This document shows positions 22,327 through 30,712 of a DNA stretch of 32,262 nucleotides, piece after piece. Made by a program: the position numbers and the translations under genes. The stretch's first letter is position 1; each line of letters opens with the position of its first letter. Origin of the DNA: Bacteroidales bacterium (lineage in GTDB: Bacteria; Bacteroidota; Bacteroidia; Bacteroidales; UBA932). Below the pieces are notes generated by a model, which was not told the DNA's origin, searched no databases, and saw nothing but the letters and a program-made list of their open reading frames with translations. The stretch is taken from assembly GCA_017437125.1 (NCBI GenBank), contig JAFSBV010000024.1, positions 1-32,262 of the forward strand. Reading direction: 5' to 3'.

Positions 22327-23703
22327 TTATGAATATTTCCTCGGCAGCCTGAAGAGGATGGCAAGGAGGGCGCAGATGCCCATGATGATGGGGTAGTAGA
22401 GGTGGCTGATGATGGTGATGGTGGAGATTCCGGCGAGGCCGGCGGCCATCAGAAGCTGTGCACCGTATGGGATGAAGCCCTGGATCAGACATGAGAATGT
22501 ATCCAGGATGCTGGCGGTCTTGCGCGGGTCGAGGCCGAATTTCTGTGTGATGTCCTTCGCGATGCGGCCGGTGGTTATGATGGCTATAGTGTTGTTTGCT
22601 GTGCAGAGGTTGGAAAGGGACACAAGGGCGGCTATGCTGAGTTCTGCACCTCTCTTGCTTCTTATGCGTCGTGTGAGGCCGTTTACTATGAAGTCCAGAC
22701 CTCCGTTTGCCTTTATCAGTTCGAGCATTCCTCCGGCCAGCATCGTGACAATGATCAGATCACCCATTCCGCTTATTCCGCTTCCGATGGATTCAAGGAA
22801 GCCGGTCCATGTGAGATCACCCCCGCAGAATCCGATGATGGCATTGACTGCAAGACCTATGGTAAGGACGGCAGCAACATCTATTCCGGATATGGCCAGG
22901 GCTATGACCAGGACATACGGGATGAGCTTCACCCATTCGATCGTGCCGGCTTCAGGAGACACGGATACGGATGCCCCTAAAAACACATACAGACATGCCA
23001 CAATGATTGCTGCGGGAGCGACTATGCGGATATTTACCTTGAACTTGTCTGCCATGGAGCATTCCTGGGTCCGGGTTGCTGCTATGGTCGTGTCAGAAAT
23101 GAATGAAAGATTGTCTCCGAAGAAGGCGCCTCCTACAATGATTGCCGTGATGAAAGGAATGCTTGCAGCCATTCCGGATGCCCCTCCGAGAGCAAGTTCC
23201 TCGGCTATTCCTGCAGCAACGGGTACGAGAGCTACGATCGTGCCTACGCTGGTTCCGATGGACATGGATATGAAGCATGCCGCAAGGAAAAGTCCGGCAT
23301 ATAGAAGCCTTCCGGGCAGGATGCGCAGGGCAAGGTTGACGGTGGCATCGATCGCTCCTATCTCCTTGGCAGTCGAGGCAAATGCGCCGGCAAGTACGAA
23401 TATCCATATCATCAGAAGCACGTTCTTGTTGCCTGCACCTTCGGAGAATGTCGCTATCCTCTGCTCCATGGTCTTGCCTCGGCAGATGGCTATTGCATAT
23501 ATCGAAGCGATGAGGAAGGCCGCGGATATCGGGATCTTATAGAAATCGTCTGCTATGATGGAAGATACGAGATATACGCAGAGGAAAACAAACAGGGGAC
23601 TGAGTGCCAGCCAGCCGTTCATGGGCTTTGAATCATGCTCTGCCCATCTGTCACGTACGCCTTTGAAAAGTTCTTTGAGATATCTTTCAGGAATTATGCC
23701 CAT
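22327..23703 (-). CDS. nhaC: Na+/H+ antiporter, NhaC family
   Basis: The 458-residue inner-membrane protein has about 11-12 hydrophobic segments. It is started at the ATG at 23703 (MGIIPERYLKELFKG); the longer frame only reads through the dispersed repeat. NhaC-type signatures include SIGTSVGTIVALVPVAAGI, GGAFFGDNLSFISDTTIAATRTQ (the conserved GD.LSP.SDTT region), LSNLCTANNTIAIITTGRIAKDI and FSCLIQGFIPYGAQLL. It should exchange Na+ for H+ to keep pH and sodium in balance; related NhaC members move malate/lactate. It is divergent from queH, with facing -7 boxes in the shared region. Confidence 0.9.
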   Translation of the reverse strand: MGIIPERYLKELFKGVRDRWAEHDSKPMNGWLALSPLFVFLCVYLVSSIIADDFYKIPISAAFLIASIYAIAICRGKTMEQRIATFSEGAGNKNVLLMIWIFVLAGAFASTAKEIGAIDATVNLALRILPGRLLYAGLFLAACFISMSIGTSVGTIVALVPVAAGIAEELALGGASGMAASIPFITAIIVGGAFFGDNLSFISDTTIAATRTQECSMADKFKVNIRIVAPAAIIVACLYVFLGASVSVSPEAGTIEWVKLIPYVLVIALAISGIDVAAVLTIGLAVNAIIGFCGGDLTWTGFLESIGSGISGMGDLIIVTMLAGGMLELIKANGGLDFIVNGLTRRIRSKRGAELSIAALVSLSNLCTANNTIAIITTGRIAKDITQKFGLDPRKTASILDTFSCLIQGFIPYGAQLLMAAGLAGISTITIISHLYYPIIMGICALLAILFRLPRKYS

Positions 23704-23724
23704 GTCAAATCCGTTTTGATGATA

Positions 23725-23753
23725 CAAAGATACATAAAATAGAATTATCTTTG
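23725..23753. promoter_or_regulatory. Facing promoter -7 boxes of nhaC (minus) and queH (plus)
   Basis: TATCTTTG on the minus strand (23725-23732) drives nhaC, and TATCTTTG on the plus strand (23746-23753) drives queH. Only 13 bp separate them, so each polymerase site overlaps the other's -33 region and the two genes may exclude one another. Neither has a clear -33 box. Confidence 0.55.
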
Positions 23754-23757
23754 CAGA

Positions 23758-23806
23758 GATGTCTCGACTTCGCTCGACATGACAATCGGGGACTCGACAT
23801 GACAAT
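23758..23806. repeat. Dispersed Bacteroidota repeat with 14-bp tandem copy
   Basis: GATGTCTCGACTTCGCTCGA begins the well-known element that reads CHVERSRDI in reverse translation. Its end, CTCGACATGACAAT (23773-23786), recurs exactly at 23793-23806, giving a 20-bp period. The second copy contains two possible queH start codons. Confidence 0.8.
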
Positions 23807-24425
23807 GGAAATGGGAAAAAGGAAGGAAATCATACAGGCGCCGATGGGGGAGACCAAGGTTCTTCTCCATACCTGCTGTGCGCCATGCTCAAGTGCGATC
23901 ATCGAGGCCATGATGCAGAACGGCATCACTCCGGTCATATTCTATTGCAATCCGAACATTTATCCGCGTGAGGAATATGAAATCCGCAAGAACGAGTGTA
24001 CCAGATATGCTCAGTCCCTCGGACTTGAGATCATTGACGATGATTATGATCACGAGGCATGGCTGGAGGCAGTCAAGGGAATGGAGGACGAACCGGAAAG
24101 GGGAGGGAGATGCCTTAAATGCTTCAAGATCAGACTTCTCCGTACAGCGGAATATGCAGCGAAAAGAGGTATAAGGGTCATAACGACCACCCTCGCCTCA
24201 TCCCGTTGGAAATCCCTCGACCAGATAAACGAAGCCGGCCGCTGGGCCTGCTGTCAGATAAACGGGCGCTTCTGCGCCGCACCGCTCGCGTCAGAAGTCA
24301 TCTGGTGGGACCAGAACTGGCGCAAAGGCGGCCTGCAGGAACGTCGTCTGCAGATAATAAAGGAATATGACTTCTACAACCAGCAGTACTGCGGCTGTGA
24401 ATTCAGCATGCGAAAGGATGTCTAA
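23799..24425 (+). CDS. queH: Epoxyqueuosine reductase QueH
   Basis: From the ATG at 23799 the protein has 208 residues; ATGs at 23805 and 23811 are equally possible because the first two lie in a repeat. It carries the QueH cysteines: HTCCAPCSS (Cys26, Cys27, Cys30), GGRCLKCFKIR (Cys105, Cys108) and YCGCEF (Cys198, Cys200), which hold a [4Fe-4S] cluster and a nearby iron. It reduces epoxyqueuosine to queuosine in tRNA, the last step of the pathway, as an alternative to QueG. It is a single gene; its stop overlaps that of the convergent lipoprotein gene. Confidence 0.93.
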   Translation: MTMEMGKRKEIIQAPMGETKVLLHTCCAPCSSAIIEAMMQNGITPVIFYCNPNIYPREEYEIRKNECTRYAQSLGLEIIDDDYDHEAWLEAVKGMEDEPERGGRCLKCFKIRLLRTAEYAAKRGIRVITTTLASSRWKSLDQINEAGRWACCQINGRFCAAPLASEVIWWDQNWRKGGLQERRLQIIKEYDFYNQQYCGCEFSMRKDV

Positions 24426-24913
24426 AGGACAGGCCTGTCTGAACCTGGCTCCGACTTCACTACAGTGACGCAGCCATCTTTCACGTCGGCAGGGATGCTT
24501 TCCTTTCTGTAAACCTGATCTTCCCCTTCAGATGGCGCAAGGGTCATGGTGTTTTCGTCTTCGCTCAGCACCACACCATATCCGGTGCCCCAAGCTTCAC
24601 CGTCATTATACTTGCCAGTAAGCACAGCGGTCTTTTCATCCAGTGACCATGTGCCTCTGTAGAGACGGTACGCACCTTCCCCGACCTTCTGGTACAGCTC
24701 GAATGTGTTGTCCGAAACAAGTCCGAGATATATGTCGGCATCTATGTCCGAAACGACGCAATGCCATTCTCCTGCGATCTTCTCGGCAAGAGTCTTTTCA
24801 ACGACAGGCGGGGTCGGGCCTGGGTCTGGACCAGGCTGAGGCTGTGGATCAACCGGTTCCTTGCATGAAAGCACTGACAGAAGCAGTGCGGCAATATATA
24901 TTATCTTCTTCAT
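24422..24913 (-). CDS. Small lipoprotein with lipocalin-like beta domain
   Basis: The 163-residue protein is started at the ATG at 24913 (MKKIIYIAALLLSVLSCKEP); the longer frame lies in the upstream protease gene. It has a lipobox VLSC (Cys17), then a proline-rich linker of about 20 residues (PQPQPGPDPGPTPP) that would hold the domain off the membrane. The ~110-residue beta domain has LAEKIAGEWHC, TFELYQKV and YRGTWSLDEKTAVLTGKY, similar to the short lipocalin-like domains common in Bacteroidales lipoproteins. It is the last gene of the GH53-GH2-protease operon, 16 bp after the protease. Ligand unknown. Confidence 0.7.
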   Translation of the reverse strand: MKKIIYIAALLLSVLSCKEPVDPQPQPGPDPGPTPPVVEKTLAEKIAGEWHCVVSDIDADIYLGLVSDNTFELYQKVGEGAYRLYRGTWSLDEKTAVLTGKYNDGEAWGTGYGVVLSEDENTMTLAPSEGEDQVYRKESIPADVKDGCVTVVKSEPGSDRPVL

Positions 24914-24929
24914 TTCAGTCATCTTGATT

Positions 24930-26993
24930 TTAGAGCCATCCTCCGTTCTTTGCAGCGTAAGGCCTTGATACGATTGATATTTCGCGTGAATATGCCATTT
25001 CTCCGATTCCGTTCTCCTTTTCGGAATCCTTGCCGACAGCAGAGCTGAGGGTGATCTTTCCTGCTCCGATCTTCGTACATTCGATTTCAAGACGGCCGTC
25101 CTTGATTACAGGATCCGAGGTAAGTCCGAGAGAATTCCTTGAAGCTTCGTCAATGTTGATTGTATAGCTGTCGTAAAGATTGCAATATTGGCTGAGATCA
25201 ACGGTTTCCTTCGATCCCGCCTTGACAAGGATTGATGGCGTACCCTCTATGGCCATGAGGAATTTCCATGCATCGACTGCTCCCGTACCCATCTTTCCTT
25301 TGAACCTGCCCATGTCAACGGAAACAGTCTGTGTGGTTGAGAACGGAGGATTGAACTCCTTTGTCCCGCCGTCATTGAACTGATCGATGTCATTCACCGA
25401 GGTCAGCAGCAGCGATGTGAGTTCCTCGCGCGTAAACTTCTTTCCGATCTTCTTCGCATATGCAAGTCCGAGCGCTATAACTCCTGATACATGCGGACAA
25501 GCCATCGATGTTCCCTGCATATACACATAGTTCTTGCTCTGGCCTTTGCCTGTGTCATATCCCGGATATCCTCCGTCGATGGAAGCCTGTACTCCGGTGG
25601 AAAGAATCATTCCGCTGTATGTTCCTGCGACTCCCTGCCATTCTCCTCCCGGAGCAGCGATCTTGCATCCAGGGCCATAGTTGGTATAACCTCCCGGGAG
25701 CCAGTCATATCCGAATGCTGTGACTGAAAGCACGTATGGAAGGGCTCCAGGATAGCATGAATACGGATTGCTGTGGTTTCCTGCAGCGAATACGGCTATG
25801 TTGCCCTCGAGAGACTCGTGATTGCTGTTTGCAGGATCAAGGAAATATTTCAATGCGGCATTCTCGATAGGTGAACCCTTTATCTCCACATCACCGAGCA
25901 TTCCACCGTTGAGGTAGGTGTCATCGTCGGCGATAGGATTGTAATTTCCATATGAGCACTGAGCTATACATGCACCGTTGTCAGCGGCATATATGAATGC
26001 CATAGCACTCTGGGCGTCTGTAGTATATGCGCTTCCTTCGAATATCTGGCAGCTCATCAGACGTACTCCGTCCCCGTTTCCGGTACCTCCTGCAATGGAA
26101 CTGATGCCCTTGCCGTTTCCATTCGTCGCACCGATTATTCCTGCCACATGCGTTCCATGACCTACTCCCTTGTTGCTGGTTACAGAATTGCCGTCAACCG
26201 CAGGCTGGGTCTTGCCTTCGAGTGCACCGGCAGCGTAATCATTGTCAATGGCGAAGCAGTTCACGAAATTGAATCCGTATTTGTCATCGATGAATCCGTT
26301 GCCGTCATCATCCACATCAGCAGTTCCTGAAATCTCGGCTTCGTTCCTCCACACGGCCTCCTTCAGGTCTTCATGCCTGAATTCCACACCGCAGTCGAAT
26401 ACCGCCACAATCACGCTTGGATCGCCTCCTGTAAGCCTCCAGGCATCCTTCACTCCCACATCTGCGCCTTCCACAGCACCGGATGCGACAGAGCCGTCAT
26501 TGACCAGATTCCATTGCGAATTGTTGTAAGGATCGTCAAACGGAATCAGGCCACCGCTTTTCGTCACAGGGACCGGATCGAACGGAAATGCCTCCTCAGC
26601 CCTTACTGGCTGAAGATATCTGTTGTACTGGACGGATCTGACAGCAGGATTCAATGCCATCTTCTCCGCCATCTTCTCCGGACGGATCTGCTTGTCGAAT
26701 TCTATGGTGAACCATTGGTGCAGACCGTATTTTCTTGCAACTTCCATGTTCCTGGGACGTATCGGAATTGCCGGAGAAACGGTTATATCCATGTCCGTGA
26801 ACACCGCTGAAGCATTTTCCAATGAAGCCTCGTCAAGTTTCACGAGCAGCGAACCCGGAGCGATTTCTCCATTGCTGCCTCCGACGAGCTTGGCTTCAAG
26901 AGTCTGCTGCGGAAGGGCAGGGATGTTGTCCTGTATTTCCTTTGTACATGATAGCACAGCCAGAGCTGCGAGTACAGGGATCAATCTCTTCAT
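24930..26993 (-). CDS. Subtilisin-like serine protease (S8), lipoprotein
   Basis: The 687-residue protein has a lipobox VLSC (Cys16). An I9-like propeptide region lies at about 45-130, and the S8 catalytic domain at about 155-580. The triad is visible: Asp200 in AVFDCGVEFRHEDL, His279 in GHGTHVAGIIGA, and Ser496 in GTSMACPHVSG, with oxyanion Asn406 in FAAGN. The final ~110 residues form an Ig-like beta domain. It should be anchored in the periplasm or on the cell surface. Its start lies 3 bp after the GH2 stop, so it is in one operon with galactan-degrading enzymes; it may process surface proteins or degrade protein in arabinogalactan-protein substrates (inference). Confidence 0.93.
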   Translation of the reverse strand: MKRLIPVLAALAVLSCTKEIQDNIPALPQQTLEAKLVGGSNGEIAPGSLLVKLDEASLENASAVFTDMDITVSPAIPIRPRNMEVARKYGLHQWFTIEFDKQIRPEKMAEKMALNPAVRSVQYNRYLQPVRAEEAFPFDPVPVTKSGGLIPFDDPYNNSQWNLVNDGSVASGAVEGADVGVKDAWRLTGGDPSVIVAVFDCGVEFRHEDLKEAVWRNEAEISGTADVDDDGNGFIDDKYGFNFVNCFAIDNDYAAGALEGKTQPAVDGNSVTSNKGVGHGTHVAGIIGATNGNGKGISSIAGGTGNGDGVRLMSCQIFEGSAYTTDAQSAMAFIYAADNGACIAQCSYGNYNPIADDDTYLNGGMLGDVEIKGSPIENAALKYFLDPANSNHESLEGNIAVFAAGNHSNPYSCYPGALPYVLSVTAFGYDWLPGGYTNYGPGCKIAAPGGEWQGVAGTYSGMILSTGVQASIDGGYPGYDTGKGQSKNYVYMQGTSMACPHVSGVIALGLAYAKKIGKKFTREELTSLLLTSVNDIDQFNDGGTKEFNPPFSTTQTVSVDMGRFKGKMGTGAVDAWKFLMAIEGTPSILVKAGSKETVDLSQYCNLYDSYTINIDEASRNSLGLTSDPVIKDGRLEIECTKIGAGKITLSSAVGKDSEKENGIGEMAYSREISIVSRPYAAKNGGWL

Positions 26994-26996
26994 ATG

Positions 26997-29525
26997 TTAT
27001 TCTGATTTTATTGTCAATATGGCTTTCCTGACACCTTTTCCACTTACTTCGACAGTGATGTCGCCAGGCTCTGTACCGCTCTGGACAAGCACTGTGAGCT
27101 GTCCGCTGAAAAGATGCATCTGAGGTTCATGGAATGGCTCAAGGCATGTCGGGTCTCCGTTTGCCATAGCCTTGAAGCTGCCGGCTCCGCTTACCTTGAC
27201 CTTTACCAGTCTGCTGTCAACAGGAACGGGATTTCCGTCCTTGTCGGTAAGACTTACGTTCACGAAGCAGAGGTCTTCACCGTCGGCCTTGATGGTCTTT
27301 CTGTCCGGGGTGAGCTTCAGAGCGGAAGCTTTGCCTGCAGTACGGATGGATTTCTCTGCAACTGCCTTTCCATCAGCATCATATGCTACGACCTTGATCT
27401 CTCCCGGCTGATATTTCACATCGTTCCACATCAGTCTGAAACGTTTCATGGCCTCTTCTCCCAGACATGGAGTCTTTCCGTCCGGTTCTGCGAATGTCCT
27501 GGTGCCCTGAGAGACTCCGTTCACGAAAAGTTCGGCATATGGATATGTTGTATATACGAATACCGGTGTGGTCTCGCCTTCGCGACCCTTCCAGTTCCAA
27601 TGCGGAAGCATGTGCAGGGTCTCGTCTTCCTTGTTCCACTGGCTTCTGTAGAGGTAGAAGCGGTCTTTAGGAATATATGCAAGGTCAACGATTCCGAATA
27701 CGGACGAATGGTTAGGCCATGCATCTGTGTCATATGGTGAAGGCTCTCCAAGATAATCGAATCCCGTCCATACGAACTGTCCCATGCACCATTCGTAATC
27801 CTCGTCAGCGGCGAAGTCATTGTCCGGAATATTCGACCACCAGCAGTATTCCGTATCATATGATGAGGACTGATGGTCATCGTGCATGATGGCCGATCCT
27901 GTCTGGGCAGGGAAATGATAGACCCCGCGTGAACTTACTGTGGATGCGGTCTCGCTTCCGAGGATCAGACGCTGAGGCAGAAGTTCATATGCAGGTATAT
28001 ACCTGTCAACCTTGTAGTTGAATCCGACGATGTCGAGCTGTTCTGCGAATCCGTTGATTGTCACGGCATTATACTGGTCCATTCCGCATGTCACCGGTCT
28101 TGTCGGATCTTCGCGATGACATATGTCCTGAAGCCATGCGGCCACCTCGAGACCCTCCTCTTTCCACTGTGAAGGCACTTCGTTACCTATGCTCCACATT
28201 ACTACAGAAGCATTGTTGCGGAAATGACGAAGCATGTTGATCATGTCCTTTTCAGCCCATATCATGCCGTCTCCGCTGTCCTCGTTGAAGAATCTGTGGT
28301 ATCCGTTCTCGCATTTCGCTATGTCCCATTCGTCGAAGTTCTCGAGCATCACCATGAAGCCCATCTCGTCGCAGAGTTCTATGAGTTCCTCTGCAGGCAT
28401 GTTGTGCGAGGTACGGATGGCATCGCATCCCATGTCCTTGAGGATGGTGAGCTGCCTGCGTATCGCCGCCTTGTTTATTGCCGCGCCGAGAGGGCCGAGG
28501 TCATGGTGGAGGCAGACTCCGCGGAACTTGCGGAGTTCTCCGTTGAGGAAGAAACCTTTCTCGGGGCGTATTTCTATCGTCCTGAATCCGAAACGTGTGG
28601 TGACCTTGTCCTGAAGCACGGTTCCATGCCTGTAGCTGATGGCAGGCCTGTCCATGTCCCAGTCAGTGTCAACCGATCCGTCTGTGTATATCTCGGTCTC
28701 GACGTTGTAAAGCACAGGGTTCTCAGGTGACCATAGATCCGGACGTTCAACGTTGATGATCTGCTCGAACTCTCCCTTGTGGATCTGTCTTGTGTCCGTC
28801 CTTTCCGCCACTGCATTGCCGTCAGGGCCGATGATTCTGGTCTTCAAAGTCACGGGAGTTCCGTTCTCGACACCTTCCACCTTTGTCCTGATTCTGACGC
28901 TTGCATAGTCCTGTCCGACGTAAGGTGTGGTCACATATGTTCCCCATACAGGCACGTGTACAGTCGGAACAGTGATATGGCGTACCTTGCGGTAAAGTCC
29001 CGCTCCGGGATACCAGCGTGATGACTGCGGCCTGTTTTCGAGAAGCACGGCTATGTCATTGCCGCCTTCTTTAAGTTGTGAAGTCACGTCGCACCAGAAA
29101 GAATTGTATCCGTATGGCCAGAAACAGACCTTTACACCGTTTACGAAAACCTGTGCCTCGCTCATTGCACCGTCAAAATAAAGGATATGCCTGCGGCCGT
29201 CCAGCTCGTCAGCCTTGACCTCAAGCGTACGTCTGTATGCTCCTTTTCCCATGTACGGGAGTCCTCCGGTGCGTCCTGTCTTTTCTGTGGCAACGTCTTC
29301 ACCGTTCTGCACGACCGCAACGGTCTGAAGGTCGTTCGCCTTGTCGAAGGGACCGTAGATCGCCCAGTCGTGAGGAACTGAAACGGCCTCCCAGCCATCT
29401 GTGGCATTGATTTCGTGATCGTGCCTGAATTCCCATTCCTTTAGCAGCGTCTCTGTGCGCTGGTTCTGCGCAAATGATGTCGCGGCGATGATGATGGCCG
29501 CCAATGTGGTCAGTATATTCTTCAT
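26997..29525 (-). CDS. Secreted GH2 beta-galactosidase
   Basis: The 842-residue protein has a signal peptide (about 1-20, ending SFAQ). It shows the GH2 order: sugar-binding domain (25-185), Ig-like domain (190-320), then a TIM barrel (325-600). The acid/base is Glu449 (WSIGNEV) and the nucleophile Glu525 (ILGSETAS). RGVCLHHDLG and DAIRTSHNMP are further GH2 marks. From about 620 to the end it has a DUF4982-like domain and an Ig-like domain that Bacteroidetes GH2 enzymes often carry. With GH53 directly upstream, beta-1,4-galactosidase activity on galacto-oligosaccharides is likely. It follows the GH53 gene after about 9 bp. Confidence 0.95.
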   Translation of the reverse strand: MKNILTTLAAIIIAATSFAQNQRTETLLKEWEFRHDHEINATDGWEAVSVPHDWAIYGPFDKANDLQTVAVVQNGEDVATEKTGRTGGLPYMGKGAYRRTLEVKADELDGRRHILYFDGAMSEAQVFVNGVKVCFWPYGYNSFWCDVTSQLKEGGNDIAVLLENRPQSSRWYPGAGLYRKVRHITVPTVHVPVWGTYVTTPYVGQDYASVRIRTKVEGVENGTPVTLKTRIIGPDGNAVAERTDTRQIHKGEFEQIINVERPDLWSPENPVLYNVETEIYTDGSVDTDWDMDRPAISYRHGTVLQDKVTTRFGFRTIEIRPEKGFFLNGELRKFRGVCLHHDLGPLGAAINKAAIRRQLTILKDMGCDAIRTSHNMPAEELIELCDEMGFMVMLENFDEWDIAKCENGYHRFFNEDSGDGMIWAEKDMINMLRHFRNNASVVMWSIGNEVPSQWKEEGLEVAAWLQDICHREDPTRPVTCGMDQYNAVTINGFAEQLDIVGFNYKVDRYIPAYELLPQRLILGSETASTVSSRGVYHFPAQTGSAIMHDDHQSSSYDTEYCWWSNIPDNDFAADEDYEWCMGQFVWTGFDYLGEPSPYDTDAWPNHSSVFGIVDLAYIPKDRFYLYRSQWNKEDETLHMLPHWNWKGREGETTPVFVYTTYPYAELFVNGVSQGTRTFAEPDGKTPCLGEEAMKRFRLMWNDVKYQPGEIKVVAYDADGKAVAEKSIRTAGKASALKLTPDRKTIKADGEDLCFVNVSLTDKDGNPVPVDSRLVKVKVSGAGSFKAMANGDPTCLEPFHEPQMHLFSGQLTVLVQSGTEPGDITVEVSGKGVRKAILTIKSE

Positions 29526-29534
29526 ATCTGTGAT

Positions 29535-30617
29535 TTATTCCTTGAATGGATCAAGCGCGATTGTCGGTCTGCCGTTCTTGAATGCTCCTTTGTCATATGC
29601 ATTCCATCCCAGCTCCCTGTAGCTGTCCGGTTTCCATACTCCGTCAGTCTGAGGTTCCCAATAGAACACGCCGTGGCATTCCTCCATGCTTCTGGTCTGA
29701 TCAAGAATGTATTTGACGGCATCCCTGGACATTTCAGCCTCGTTCACCGGCATTCCTGTCTCGCATATGATCACGGGTTTCCCGAAGAGTGCGGCAAGTG
29801 CCTTCATGTTGGCAATACATTTGTCAACAACAGGCTTCCAGTCGTTCCATCCTCCGTTTTCCCACCAGCATGGATAGAGCGACATGCCTATCATGTCATA
29901 TCTTGCATTGTTGACTCTCATAAGGTTGAAGAACCATTCGAACAGACCGGCATCCTGCCCGTTGCTCACATGGATTATGGTCTTAGCTTCAGGATATATC
30001 TCCTTGACTGCATCATATGCCTTGTTGATGAAGGTCGTGAAGTTTTCGGCGCTGTTGCCTTGAACCTTGCCTGAAGGCCAGAGCATGCCGCTGTTCACTT
30101 CGTTGCCCATCTGAACCCATTCGACATCTATGTTGTTGTCCATCAATGTGTTCAATATGTCCGAAGTGTGTTTCGCCACATCCTCGGCCTTCTCTTTCAG
30201 CCCATGATTCTTCCATGCTTCAGGAGGGTTCTGCTTGCTGGGATCAGCCCATGAACCACTGTAGTGGAAGTCGATCATTATCCTCATTCCGAGGGCCTGC
30301 GCCCTTCTGGCCTTTTCGAGAACATCATCCTTTCCGCACCATCCGTCTTCAGGATCGACCCATACGCGCAGACGTATCGCATCGAAGCCTGTCTCCTTCA
30401 TCAGAGCAGTGCATTCCATTTCCTTTCCATCAGCATTGAAGAATTTCTGCCCGTCGCCTTCCATCTGGGTCGCCCAGCTTATGTCTGCTCCTTCCGCAAA
30501 AATCCTTTCCTGGATTTCAGGTTCCTGTTCAGGAGGGGTCGGGTCATTCTGAACCTTTCCGCATGAAACGGCAGTCAGAATGGCGCCTGCAAATAATATG
30601 GATAGTCCGAATCTCAT
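29535..30617 (-). CDS. Arabinogalactan endo-beta-1,4-galactanase, GH53 lipoprotein
   Basis: The protein has about 360 residues from the ATG at 30617; the ATG at 30635 would sit on the transcription start. The lipobox is AVSC (Cys19 from this start), then a short acidic/Pro linker. The GH53 barrel shows GADISWATQME, IRLRVWVDPEDG, IDFHYSGSWADP, the acid/base glutamate in VQMGNEVNSGMLWP, and the nucleophile glutamate in VIICETGMP. It cuts internal beta-1,4 bonds in galactan side chains of pectin, giving oligosaccharides for the GH2 enzyme next to it. The lipid anchor suggests an outer-membrane location. It is the first gene of the four-gene operon. Confidence 0.95.
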   Translation of the reverse strand: MRFGLSILFAGAILTAVSCGKVQNDPTPPEQEPEIQERIFAEGADISWATQMEGDGQKFFNADGKEMECTALMKETGFDAIRLRVWVDPEDGWCGKDDVLEKARRAQALGMRIMIDFHYSGSWADPSKQNPPEAWKNHGLKEKAEDVAKHTSDILNTLMDNNIDVEWVQMGNEVNSGMLWPSGKVQGNSAENFTTFINKAYDAVKEIYPEAKTIIHVSNGQDAGLFEWFFNLMRVNNARYDMIGMSLYPCWWENGGWNDWKPVVDKCIANMKALAALFGKPVIICETGMPVNEAEMSRDAVKYILDQTRSMEECHGVFYWEPQTDGVWKPDSYRELGWNAYDKGAFKNGRPTIALDPFKE

Positions 30618-30641
30618 AATATGCTGATTTCTCATATCCTA

Positions 30642-30649
30642 CAAATATA
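30642..30649 (-). promoter_or_regulatory. Promoter -7 box (TATATTTG) for the GH53 operon
   Basis: This exact TAnnTTTG match on the minus strand predicts initiation near 30635, hence the start at 30617 with an 18-nt leader. A plus-strand TAACTTTG (30672-30679) for the divergent regulator lies 22 bp away. No -33 boxes are clear for either, which fits activator-dependent promoters. Confidence 0.55.
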
Positions 30650-30712
30650 GCAAAGATTTCGGTTTTTTGATTAACTTTGTCTGGATATGATGAATTGTCC
30701 TTTCTGATAGCT

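Noticed and set aside
22409-23542. A 377-codon open frame on the plus strand
   Set aside because: It is antisense to the clear NhaC gene, is rich in Met, Pro, Arg and Ala with no recognisable domain, and has no promoter.
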